NCBI GenBank assembly: GCA_964544965.1
Contig: CAZJED010000030.1
Location: 1-18,115 of the forward strand
From: UBA11869 sp964544965
Lineage (GTDB): Bacteria; Pseudomonadota; Gammaproteobacteria; Eutrophobiales; Eutrophobiaceae
Length of the DNA: 18,115 nucleotides
Direction of reading: 5' to 3'
Shown here in pieces: positions 8,000 through 14,939 of the stretch. The number at the start of each line of letters is the position of its first letter. Position 1 is the first letter of the stretch. Under the pieces are notes generated by a model. The model was not told where the DNA came from. It made no database searches and was given only the letters and a program-made list of their open reading frames with translations. Made by a program: the position numbers and the translations under genes.

Positions 8000-9001
8000 A
8001 TGAAGAAATTATATTTCACACACGTTATAGCGCTATATTTTTTATTTAGTTTATCCTCAATTTGTGCAGAGAACGTTGATTCTAGGAATAAATTCATATC
8101 CTATATGGAAAAAGAGCATGGATTTGATTCAAAAGAATTAAGTTTATTATTTGATAAAACAATTGTTTCTAAATCTATCTTAGAGGCGATACAAAGACCA
8201 GCAGAAAAGAAATTATTGTGGTATCAGTATCGTAAAATATTTTTAAAGGAGAAAAGAATTAAACAGGGTGTAGAATTTTGGTTAAATAATGAATTAAAAC
8301 TAAAAGAAGCAGAAAAAAAGTTCGGTGTTCCACCAGAAGTAATAACTGCAATTATTGGGGTTGAAACAAATTATGGTAGAAATTCTGGAAGTTATCGTGT
8401 TATTGACTCACTAAACACACTTGCTTTTCATTATCCGAAACGAGCACCCTTTTTTCTTTCCGAGCTTGAACAATTTTTACTTCTTGTTCGGGAGCAGAAT
8501 TTCATTCCAGAGAAGTTGAAAGGTTCATATGCAGGCGCTATGGGAATGCCCCAATTCATTTCCAGTAGCTATCGTAATTATGCGATTGATTTTGATGGCG
8601 ATAATGTTGTTGATATTTGGGGTAATCCAGATGATGTAATAGGAAGTGTTGCTAATTATTTTTTCCAACATGGCTGGGAAAATAAAGGCAGCGTAATTAC
8701 GGAAGTGACTATTAATGGAAAAGAATATAAAAATATTCTAGATGAAAAATTGCAATTAGATATTTATGGATCTGATTTAAAAAAATATGGGATTGTAGTT
8801 AACTCTAATTTCGATGATGATGAGAAGTTAAAGTTATTTGAGTTTAAATTAGAAGATGCATCAGAGTACTGGCTCGCACAAAATAATTTCTATGTGATAA
8901 CTCGTTATAATCATAGTAAATTGTATGCAATGGCCGTATATCAATTAGCATTAAAAATAAAAGAACGTAAAGAAGCCCACAATAACTTCAAAAAAGGTTG
9001 A
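8000..9001 (+). CDS. mltB: Membrane-bound lytic transglycosylase B family protein
   Basis: MltB-type lytic transglycosylases (glycoside hydrolase family 103) cut the MurNAc-GlcNAc bond and form 1,6-anhydro-MurNAc ends. The 333-residue protein has a signal peptide (about residues 1-23), a helical N-terminal region, and the catalytic Glu122 in IIGVETNYGRNSG. The strongly conserved YAGAMGMPQFISSSYRNYAIDFD segment, which contains the GAMG-PQF motif, begins near residue 173. A VDIWGNPDDVIGSVANYF segment follows. The Cys near the signal-peptide end (SSIC) lacks a small residue at -1, so a lipid anchor is doubtful and the protein may be soluble in the periplasm. It starts eight bases after rodA and its end runs into rlpA, which places it within the cell-wall operon. 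Family membership is firm. Confidence 0.93.
   Translation: MKKLYFTHVIALYFLFSLSSICAENVDSRNKFISYMEKEHGFDSKELSLLFDKTIVSKSILEAIQRPAEKKLLWYQYRKIFLKEKRIKQGVEFWLNNELKLKEAEKKFGVPPEVITAIIGVETNYGRNSGSYRVIDSLNTLAFHYPKRAPFFLSELEQFLLLVREQNFIPEKLKGSYAGAMGMPQFISSSYRNYAIDFDGDNVVDIWGNPDDVIGSVANYFFQHGWENKGSVITEVTINGKEYKNILDEKLQLDIYGSDLKKYGIVVNSNFDDDEKLKLFEFKLEDASEYWLAQNNFYVITRYNHSKLYAMAVYQLALKIKERKEAHNNFKKG
8994..8997 (+). promoter_or_regulatory. Ribosome-binding site supporting a GTG start of rlpA
   Basis: AAGG ends six bases before the GTG at 9004. The alternative in-frame TTG at 8998 immediately follows AAGG and leaves no space, so GTG is preferred as the rlpA start. Confidence 0.55.
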
Positions 9002-9003
9002 AA

Positions 9004-9831
9004 GTGAATTCCTGCCAAACATTTATTTTTAAGAGAACTATATTTATTTTATTTAATTGTTTTTTACTGTTTTCGTGCGGGCGTTTAGATAAGGTTTTAA
9101 CGCCAGGAGATTCAGCGCCAAAAAGTAAAATTGATGTAACAACTATTCCAAATGCAGTCCCAAAAAGCGAGTCTAAAAGTCGATATGGAAATCCTTCATC
9201 TTATGTTGTATTTGGTAAACGTTATTATGTTATGGATAGCAGTAAGGGCTATGCTGAAAAAGGTATTGCCTCATGGTATGGAACGAAGTTTCATGGCAGA
9301 AGAACTTCCAGCGGTGAGACTTATGATATGTACGCAATGACAGCTGCACATAAAACATTACCCTTGCCCACTTATGTAAGAGTAACAAACTTAAATAATA
9401 AAAAATTTGTTATACTCAAAGTTAACGATAGGGGGCCATTTCACGAGAACCGTATAATCGATTTATCATACACAGCAGCAATTAAACTTGATATTATTAA
9501 AAATGGAACAGGGTTGGTTGAAGTGAGAGCAATAGAACCAGGAGCCCCAATTAAAAATGTTCAATCTGATGATAGTAAGAAAAATATTTCTCAAAGTACT
9601 GGTTTTTACATACAAGTTGGTACATTTAGCAAATTAGAAAATGCGGAAATCTTAAAACGAAAACTCAACTCTTTTGGCGATAATTTAATTAAAATCAGTA
9701 GCGTCGTAGTTTCCGATAATACATTATATAGGGTGAGAATTGGGCCGTTTAATGATGCCAAAGTTTCTGATTCTATTGTTTCCAAACTTTCAAGTTTTGG
9801 TATTTTTGAGTACCGTATTGTAACTAACTAA
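9004..9831 (+). CDS. rlpA: Septal ring/sidewall lytic transglycosylase RlpA family lipoprotein
   Basis: RlpA proteins are outer-membrane lipoproteins; in Pseudomonas aeruginosa the enzyme is a lytic transglycosylase that prefers naked, denuded glycan. From GTG at 9004 the protein has 275 residues: a signal peptide ending in lipobox LFSC with lipidated Cys25, a low-complexity linker (about 26-85), a double-psi beta-barrel domain (about 86-175) with ASWYGTKFHGRRTSSGE and the conserved KVNDRGPF containing the catalytic-type Asp, then a SPOR domain (about 200-275) starting GFYIQVGTF and ending with YRVRIGPF. SPOR domains bind denuded peptidoglycan. The alternative TTG start at 8998 adds only two residues. 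The gene touches the end of mltB and precedes dacA by 18 bases. The domain order is that of canonical RlpA. Confidence 0.94.
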   Translation: MNSCQTFIFKRTIFILFNCFLLFSCGRLDKVLTPGDSAPKSKIDVTTIPNAVPKSESKSRYGNPSSYVVFGKRYYVMDSSKGYAEKGIASWYGTKFHGRRTSSGETYDMYAMTAAHKTLPLPTYVRVTNLNNKKFVILKVNDRGPFHENRIIDLSYTAAIKLDIIKNGTGLVEVRAIEPGAPIKNVQSDDSKKNISQSTGFYIQVGTFSKLENAEILKRKLNSFGDNLIKISSVVVSDNTLYRVRIGPFNDAKVSDSIVSKLSSFGIFEYRIVTN

Positions 9832-9849
9832 AATAAATCTGGATTTTAA

Positions 9850-11016
9850 ATGAATATAAAATTACGTTACATTATTTTGTTTATAGTATTTTCTTTTTTT
9901 GGCGAACAATACTCCTATGCGGTTGTTAATATCATACCTGCTCCCCCAAAGATCTCAGCATCTTCTTATTTATTAATGGATTTTGACAGTGGCAAGATAT
10001 TAATCGAAGAAAATATTCATAAAAAATTACCACCAGCAAGTTTAACTAAGATGATGACGGTTTATGTTGTGGCAACTGAGCTTGAAAAGGGAACAATATC
10101 ATTACTTGATGAAGTTATTGTAAGTAGAAAAGCATATGACACATTAGGGTCAAGAATGTTTATTGAGATAGGTCATAAAGTTAAATTAGAAGATTTATTG
10201 TTAGGGGTTATTATTCAATCTGGAAATGATGCCAGCGTTGCTTTAGCTGAACATATATCGGGTAGCGAGGAAGTTTTTGCTAATCTTATGAATCAGCATG
10301 CGTTCCATTTAGGGATGAATAATACACAATTCGCTAATAGTACCGGAATGCCAGTCAAAGATTTAGAGCATATAACTACAGCATATGATTTGGCGATATT
10401 AGCAAGAGCGCTCATAAAAAATTATCCTATGATATATGGATTACATAAGGTGAAAGAATTTACTTATGGAACTGATCCTCCCATAAAACAATATAATCGC
10501 AATAAGTTACTATGGCGGGATAAAAGCGTTGATGGTATAAAAACTGGACATACGGAAGAAGCGGGCTACTGTTTGGTTGCCTCCGCGGTAAGAGACAATA
10601 TGCGTTTAATTTCCGTCGTGATGGGGACAAGCGGGGAGAATGCGAGGGCAAAAGCTAGTCAAACTAATTTAAACTATGGTTATCGATTTTATGAAACGCA
10701 TAAACTCTACAAAAAAAATGACACAGTAACCGATGTTAAAATATGGAAGGCCAATGTTGAAACCATACAATTAACAGTTAAAGATGACTTTTATATTACT
10801 ATCCCTAGAGGACAATACGACAAACTAGAGTCGGTTATAGAAATTGATACGAAAGTAATTGCCCCAGTTAAACAGGGTGAGCTACGGGGAGTATTAAAGA
10901 TTCTATTATCAGACGAAAACGTAGCGACAGCCCCATTGTCAGTTAGAACCTCAATTTCAAAAGGCAATATTTTTAATCAATTGAAAGATGAAGTTTATCT
11001 TATGCTGCTAGATTAA
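9850..11016 (+). CDS. dacA: D-alanyl-D-alanine carboxypeptidase, PBP5/6 type
   Basis: DacA removes the terminal D-Ala from pentapeptide stems in the periplasm and so limits cross-linking. The 388-residue protein has a signal peptide ending near residue 24 (YSYA). The three active-site motifs of the S11 serine peptidases are visible: Ser64-Leu-Thr-Lys67 in PPASLTKMMT, Ser124-Gly-Asn126 in IIQSGNDAS, and Lys231-Thr-Gly233 in DGIKTGHTEEAGYC. A C-terminal beta domain follows from about residue 285. The last 20 residues (IFNQLKDEVYLMLLD) could form the short amphipathic membrane-binding helix of the PBP5 family, though it carries more acidic residues than the Escherichia coli version. The ATG has a weak GGA ribosome-binding site. 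dat begins ten bases after the stop. All catalytic motifs are intact. Confidence 0.96.
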   Translation: MNIKLRYIILFIVFSFFGEQYSYAVVNIIPAPPKISASSYLLMDFDSGKILIEENIHKKLPPASLTKMMTVYVVATELEKGTISLLDEVIVSRKAYDTLGSRMFIEIGHKVKLEDLLLGVIIQSGNDASVALAEHISGSEEVFANLMNQHAFHLGMNNTQFANSTGMPVKDLEHITTAYDLAILARALIKNYPMIYGLHKVKEFTYGTDPPIKQYNRNKLLWRDKSVDGIKTGHTEEAGYCLVASAVRDNMRLISVVMGTSGENARAKASQTNLNYGYRFYETHKLYKKNDTVTDVKIWKANVETIQLTVKDDFYITIPRGQYDKLESVIEIDTKVIAPVKQGELRGVLKILLSDENVATAPLSVRTSISKGNIFNQLKDEVYLMLLD

Positions 11017-11025
11017 TAGTCGACC

Positions 11026-11865
11026 ATGAGCCTTGTTTATCTTAATGGTGAGTATAAGCCGATTGAGGAAGCTTCAGTCAATGTTTTAGACCGAGGCTTT
11101 ATTTTTGGTGACGGGGTTTATGAAGTTATTCCAATTTTTAATCGTAAAATATTTAGATTTTCTGAGCATATAATACGTCTTGAGAATAGTTTAAAAGCAA
11201 TTTATATGAAGAACCCATTAAAAGAGAATGAGTGGAATGAGATTTTTAATAAATTAATAGGCTCTTTAGAAGAATCTAATCAATCAATATATTTACAAAT
11301 AACTCGAGGGGTATCTAAAAGAGATCATGATATTACTATCGTTAATGAACCAACGATATTTGTAATGAGCCGTCCTATGAGTACGAGTAATCTTTTTTCG
11401 GGGATAAAAGCAATAACTCATGAAGATATTCGTTGGAAATATTGCGATATCAAAGCGATTACTTTATTACCAAGTATATTGCTTAGATACAAAGCAAAAG
11501 AGCAGGGGGCAAAAGAAACTATTCTCATAAGAAATAAATATGTTACAGAAGGAGCCGCAAGTAATATATTTGTTTGTAATGACGGAAAAATTTTAACTCC
11601 ACCAAAAACCAACCATGTTCTTTCTGGAATAACAAGAGATTTACTGATTGAAATATTGTTAAATAATAATTTACCTCTTATTGAAACATCGATTGATGAA
11701 AATACATTGATAAGCGCCAGTGAGATTTGGATAACGAGTTCGACATGGGAAGTTGTACCTGTCGTAGAACTAGATGGCAAATTTGTAGGTAGCGGAAGAC
11801 CGGGTCCATTATGGCAGCAAGCAAATCAACTTTATCAGGAATTTAAAGATACTTATTGCAACTGA
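11026..11865 (+). CDS. dat: D-amino acid aminotransferase (PLP class IV)
   Basis: This pyridoxal-phosphate enzyme probably transfers amino groups between D-alanine and 2-oxoglutarate (giving D-glutamate and pyruvate), both precursors of peptidoglycan. The 279-residue length fits class IV aminotransferases. The PLP-binding lysine is Lys143 in RWKYCDIKAITLL, which matches the DIKSLNLL region with Lys145 of the Bacillus D-amino acid transaminase. The segments DRGFIFGDGVYEV, VTEGAASNIFV and GITRDLLIE are family hallmarks. An Arg-x-His motif (Arg99, His101 in SKRDHD) matches the carboxylate-binding Arg98/His100 of the D-specific enzymes, which argues against branched-chain aminotransferase or aminodeoxychorismate lyase. 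It lies directly after dacA and one base before queD. A D-amino acid role is likely; actual substrates are inferred. Confidence 0.87.
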   Translation: MSLVYLNGEYKPIEEASVNVLDRGFIFGDGVYEVIPIFNRKIFRFSEHIIRLENSLKAIYMKNPLKENEWNEIFNKLIGSLEESNQSIYLQITRGVSKRDHDITIVNEPTIFVMSRPMSTSNLFSGIKAITHEDIRWKYCDIKAITLLPSILLRYKAKEQGAKETILIRNKYVTEGAASNIFVCNDGKILTPPKTNHVLSGITRDLLIEILLNNNLPLIETSIDENTLISASEIWITSSTWEVVPVVELDGKFVGSGRPGPLWQQANQLYQEFKDTYCN

Positions 11866-11866
11866 T

Positions 11867-12223
11867 ATGGAAATATATAAGACATTTACGATTGAAGCAG
11901 CTCATAGATTACCTAATCTGCCTGAAAGCCATAAATGCAGAAGATTACATGGACATTCATTTGTAATTGAAGTACATATTGAAGGAAATAATGACAATAA
12001 TAATGGTTGGGTTATGGATTTTGCAGATATTAGCAGCAAATTTAGGCCAATTTTTGAGTGTTTAGATCATCATTACCTTAATGAAATTTCAGGTTTAGAA
12101 AATCCAACAAGTGAAAATTTGGCGAAATGGATTTGGTGTAAACTCAAGCCTAATTTGCCCTTATTGCATTCCATTGTTGTGAGGGAAACATGCAATTCTG
12201 GCTGTATATATAAAGGCGAGTAG
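11867..12223 (+). CDS. queD: 6-carboxy-5,6,7,8-tetrahydropterin synthase (QueD/PTPS family)
   Basis: QueD converts dihydroneopterin triphosphate to 6-carboxytetrahydropterin, the second step towards the queuosine tRNA modification. The 118-residue protein has the zinc ligands His13 (EAAHRL), His28 and His30 (RLHGH), and the catalytic Cys24 in SHKCRRLHGH. WVMDFADI, LDHHYLN and the pattern NPTSENLAKWIW are also typical, and a glutamate (RETCNSG) near the C-terminus corresponds to the pterin-binding residue. The one-base gap after dat suggests co-transcription, though the reactions are unrelated. A role in another pterin pathway, such as folate, is possible because PTPS paralogues vary, but the Cys-x3-His-x-His arrangement matches QueD. 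No queC, queE or queF lies in this window. Confidence 0.88.
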   Translation: MEIYKTFTIEAAHRLPNLPESHKCRRLHGHSFVIEVHIEGNNDNNNGWVMDFADISSKFRPIFECLDHHYLNEISGLENPTSENLAKWIWCKLKPNLPLLHSIVVRETCNSGCIYKGE

Positions 12224-12259
12224 GAAATTAGTATTAATTTTTAATCCCGGTGCCTTTAT
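12210..12259. terminator. Candidate bidirectional terminator between queD and yadH
   Basis: The convergent ends of queD and yadH share a nested inverted repeat. An outer 8-base pair of arms, ATAAAGGC (12210-12217) and GCCTTTAT (12252-12259), encloses an inner hairpin with arms AAATTA (12225-12230) and TAATTT (12235-12240) around a four-base loop. The outer arms lie partly in the two coding ends. The stems are AT-rich and unproven, so this is a weak but well-placed candidate. Confidence 0.3.
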
Positions 12260-13007
12260 TTAGTAAATGAAGAGAAATAGAAAAAAGAATTAATATAAAA
12301 ACAAAAAGAATAGTAAAAGCATTTATTATATTTATATCAGATTCACCTAATATGCCGTATCGAAAAGCATTTACCATGTATAAAATCGGATTAAACTCCG
12401 AAATTCTTTGCCAGAATTCAGGCAACATACTAATTGAGTAGAACACTCCTCCTAAATAAATTAATGGTGCTAAAACAAAATTAGGGATAATGGCAATATC
12501 ATCAAACTTTTCCGCAAAGATTGCGTTGATTAAACCACCTAATGAAAATGCAATCGATGTTAGTAATACCACCGCAATTGTGACCCCCCAGCTGTGAACG
12601 CTTAACTTTGTAAAAAATAATGCTACCAAAGTGACAACAACTCCTACACAAACTCCCCTAGCTATACCACCCACAACAAATCCCATTAGGATTACAATAT
12701 TAGGAATAGGTGCGACCAACATTTCTTCGATATGTTTTTGGAACTTTGCCCCAAAAAAAGATGAAACAACATTGCCGTAGGAATTATTGATGATTGCCAT
12801 CATAATAAGGCCAGGTGCAATATATTCTATATAATCAAATCCATTCATTGTTCCAATTCTAGGTCCAATAAGACTTCCAAAAATTATAAAATAAAGCGCC
12901 ATACCTATAGTCGGTGGTAGAATTGTTTGCATCCAAATTCGTGTAAAACGAGTAACTTCTTTAATTACTATAGTATTAAATGCGATTAGTATTGTTTTTT
13001 TATACAT
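12234..13007 (-). CDS. yadH: ABC-2 type transporter permease, YadH-like
   Basis: This is the membrane half of an ABC-2 family exporter. The 257-residue protein has about six membrane spans and closely resembles Escherichia coli YadH along its whole length: RFTRIWMQTILPP near the start, LYFIIFGSLIGPRIG, SFFGAKFQKHIEEMLVAP, and LGGVFYSISMLPEFWQ followed by NPILYMVNAFRYG. The conserved FxAKFQ-x-hIEE-hLVAP segment is the cytoplasmic coupling helix region that docks with the ATPase. The substrate of YadGH is not established; relatives include polysaccharide, lipid and drug exporters. The gene begins 15 bases after yadG and shares its transcript. It is convergent with queD with only ten bases between the stops. 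The symbol rests on similarity I recall to the E. coli protein. Confidence 0.88.
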   Translation of the reverse strand: MYKKTILIAFNTIVIKEVTRFTRIWMQTILPPTIGMALYFIIFGSLIGPRIGTMNGFDYIEYIAPGLIMMAIINNSYGNVVSSFFGAKFQKHIEEMLVAPIPNIVILMGFVVGGIARGVCVGVVVTLVALFFTKLSVHSWGVTIAVVLLTSIAFSLGGLINAIFAEKFDDIAIIPNFVLAPLIYLGGVFYSISMLPEFWQRISEFNPILYMVNAFRYGILGESDINIINAFTILFVFILILFSISLHLLNKGTGIKN

Positions 13008-13022
13008 TGTTATCTATCTTTA

Positions 13023-13937
13023 CTATTCTTTTTTATTAAGTAGATTTATAAATAATTCTTCAAGACGATTTCTTTTATTTCTCATACTTGTTACGTTAAT
13101 ATTATTTGAACTTAATACCTCAAAAAGATCATTTATATTATTTCTGTGATCTACTTCTGCTTCTATGGTTGTACTATCGATTAATTTAAGATCGAAATTT
13201 TTCAAGTTTGGCAGTTCTTCAATTGGATTAATTATATCGAATATGAAAGTTTCTCTATTGAGTTTTGATAAGAGTTTTTTCATAGAAGTATTTTCTACGA
13301 TTTCACCATGGTTTATAATAGCGATATTATTACAAAGAGATTCTGCTTCTTCTAAATAGTGTGTAGTCAGTAAAATAGTAACACCTTTTTGGTTGATGCC
13401 TGTTAGAAAATCCCAAGTGGAACGCCTTAATTCAACATCAACACCAGCAGTAGGCTCATCCAAAATCAACATTTTTGGTTCATGAACCAATGCTCTTGCT
13501 ATCATTAAACGTCGTTTCATCCCGCCTGATAAATTACGAGAACGTTCATCACGTTTCTCCCAGAGATCTAGCCTACGAAGATATTTTTCGGCACGTTTAA
13601 GCGCAGTACTACGCCCAATACCATAAAATCCACCTTGATTGACCACAATTTCAAGGCATGTTTCAAATTGTGAGAAGTTAATTTCTTGCGGGACAACTCC
13701 AATAAAGGATTTTGCAACATCGCTATCATCATCAATGTCATTATCAAATACCTTAACTAACCCCGATGTTTTATTGACGAGACCACAGATAATACCAATT
13801 GCCGTTGACTTTCCAGCTCCATTTGGCCCAAGTAGCGCAAAGAAATCACCTTGATGGACATTTAAACTAATACTATTTAACGCGGTGAGTTTATTAGGGT
13901 ATATTTTTGTTAAATCATTTATTACAAGTGCTTTCAT
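13023..13937 (-). CDS. yadG: ABC transporter ATP-binding protein, YadG-like
   Basis: This is the nucleotide-binding subunit that powers the adjacent YadH permease. The 304-residue protein has Walker A (GPNGAGKS, residues 37-44), a Q-loop at Gln84 (VVPQE), the ABC signature LSGGM at 136-140, Walker B with catalytic Glu in LILDEPTAG (157-165), and the switch His193 in TTHYLEEAE. The C-terminal 90 residues (about 215-304) form an extra domain ending with MRNKRNRLEELFINL, as in Escherichia coli YadG. Residues IVVNQGGFYG, WEKRDERSRNLSGGMKR and HGEIVENTSMKKLL also match YadG. All catalytic motifs are intact. Its start lies 97 bases from ybeD, with a divergent promoter region between. The transported substrate is unknown. 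Confidence 0.9.
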   Translation of the reverse strand: MKALVINDLTKIYPNKLTALNSISLNVHQGDFFALLGPNGAGKSTAIGIICGLVNKTSGLVKVFDNDIDDDSDVAKSFIGVVPQEINFSQFETCLEIVVNQGGFYGIGRSTALKRAEKYLRRLDLWEKRDERSRNLSGGMKRRLMIARALVHEPKMLILDEPTAGVDVELRRSTWDFLTGINQKGVTILLTTHYLEEAESLCNNIAIINHGEIVENTSMKKLLSKLNRETFIFDIINPIEELPNLKNFDLKLIDSTTIEAEVDHRNNINDLFEVLSSNNINVTSMRNKRNRLEELFINLLNKKE

Positions 13938-13961
13938 AAGAAAATTAATGAATAAATATTA

Positions 13962-13989
13962 TTGATTATATGTAATTCCATTTTATAAA
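13962..13989 (+). promoter_or_regulatory. Candidate sigma-70 promoter for ybeD-lipB-lipA
   Basis: TTGATT (13962-13967) and TATAAA (13984-13989) are spaced by 16 bases, a good match to a housekeeping promoter. Transcription would begin near 13996 and leave a leader of about 40 bases before the ybeD ATG at 14035. In an AT-rich genome such matches arise by chance, but the position just upstream of an operon supports it. Confidence 0.4.
13965..13970 (-). promoter_or_regulatory. Candidate -10 box for yadGH
   Basis: The complement of these bases is TATAAT, a perfect -10 hexamer, 27 bases from the yadG ATG. It would give a leader of about 20 bases. The -35 position 17 bases upstream reads ATACTT, a poor match. 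It overlaps the -35 box of the divergent ybeD promoter. Confidence 0.35.
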
Positions 13990-14034
13990 GTATTATCGCA
14001 TAATTTATATGGAAAAAATAATTATATTAGTGCT

Positions 14035-14307
14035 ATGAAGAAATCTGATAAAGATACAATTATGAATTTTCCTTGTGAGTTCCCTATAAAAGTTATGGGA
14101 ATTGCATCTGATGATTTTGATATTATTATTATTGATATTATAAAAAAACATGTTTCTAATTTATCTGAAGATGCTGTAAAAAGTCGACTTAGTCAGAAAG
14201 GAAATTATGTTTCAATTACTGTAACAATTGAAGCTAAAAGTAGAGAGCAGCTTGATAATATATATTATGATTTAACAGAACACAAAATGGTATTAATGGC
14301 ATTATGA
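14035..14307 (+). CDS. ybeD: YbeD/DUF493 family protein
   Basis: YbeD (DUF493, UPF0250) is a small conserved protein with an ACT-like ferredoxin fold. Its exact role is unknown, although it is commonly linked to lipB. The 90-residue protein matches the family over its length: FPCEFPIKVMG at the start of the domain, the conserved segment RLSQKGNYVSITVTIEAKS, and a C-terminal YYDLTEHKMVLMAL. The start at 14035 gives the nine-residue lead-in seen in relatives; the ATG at 14062 would remove it. No obvious Shine-Dalgarno is present. Its stop overlaps lipB by four bases (ATGA), which implies translational coupling. The conserved ybeD-lipB-lipA order matches Escherichia coli, and a regulatory or partner role in lipoylation is a guess. 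Confidence 0.92.
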   Translation: MKKSDKDTIMNFPCEFPIKVMGIASDDFDIIIIDIIKKHVSNLSEDAVKSRLSQKGNYVSITVTIEAKSREQLDNIYYDLTEHKMVLMAL

Positions 14308-14939
14308 CATTTAAAGTAAAAGATTTTGGTAGAAGAGACTATATTGAGGTATATGATTTAATGCGCAATTTTACTTTAGATCGTAATACTTTGACTGAAG
14401 ATGAAATTTGGTTAGTCGAACACCCTTCTGTTTATACACTTGGTCTTTCAAAGAAAATAGAACATATTATTGATGTTGGTAATATCCCAGTTGTATCAAC
14501 AGATCGAGGCGGGCAAGTCACATATCATGGCCCCGGTCAGTTAATTATTTATTTGTTGATTGATTTAAACCGACGTTCATATAAAGTTAAAAAATTAGTT
14601 TCGCTGATAGAAACATCAGTAATCCAGTATTTAAAAGAGTGTAATGTGAATGCCGAACGAAAATTAGGCATTCCCGGTGTTTATATTGATGATTGTAAAA
14701 TTGCTGCGCTAGGTTTACGTGTTAGGAGACATTGCACATATCATGGTTTGTCACTCAATGTAAATATGGATTTGACACCCTTTGAGGGCATTAATCCTTG
14801 TGGAATAAAAGGCATGATCCCTACACAGTTAATTAATTATAAAAAGGATATAACTTTAAATAAAGCAAAGAGTGGATTATTAAAATATTTGTTAAAATAT
14901 CTTAATCAGTCCTCGATCACCCTAAGTGATGTTGCATGA
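14304..14939 (+). CDS. lipB: Octanoyl-[acyl-carrier-protein]:protein N-octanoyltransferase
   Basis: LipB transfers octanoate from acyl carrier protein to lipoyl domains of the 2-oxoacid dehydrogenases and the glycine cleavage H protein. The 211-residue protein is of ordinary size. The signature DRGGQVTYHGPGQL (residues 67-80) is the acyl-binding region, and the catalytic pair is Lys132 (DDCKIAALGLR) and Cys166 (INPCGIKGM), corresponding to Lys135 and Cys169 in Escherichia coli. The TYHGLSLNVNMD segment is also typical. It overlaps ybeD by four bases, and its last codons (to the stop at 14939) overlap the start region of lipA. All catalytic residues are intact, so it should be active and act directly before LipA. 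Confidence 0.97.
   Translation: MTFKVKDFGRRDYIEVYDLMRNFTLDRNTLTEDEIWLVEHPSVYTLGLSKKIEHIIDVGNIPVVSTDRGGQVTYHGPGQLIIYLLIDLNRRSYKVKKLVSLIETSVIQYLKECNVNAERKLGIPGVYIDDCKIAALGLRVRRHCTYHGLSLNVNMDLTPFEGINPCGIKGMIPTQLINYKKDITLNKAKSGLLKYLLKYLNQSSITLSDVA

Noticed and set aside
8998..9000. TTG at 8998 as the rlpA start.
   Set aside because: It directly abuts the AAGG sequence with no spacing; GTG at 9004 is better placed. The difference is only two residues.
12234..13937. YadGH as part of a defence or toxin-immunity system.
   Set aside because: Both proteins match the ordinary YadG/YadH exporter pair throughout, with no effector, toxin or immunity gene beside them.
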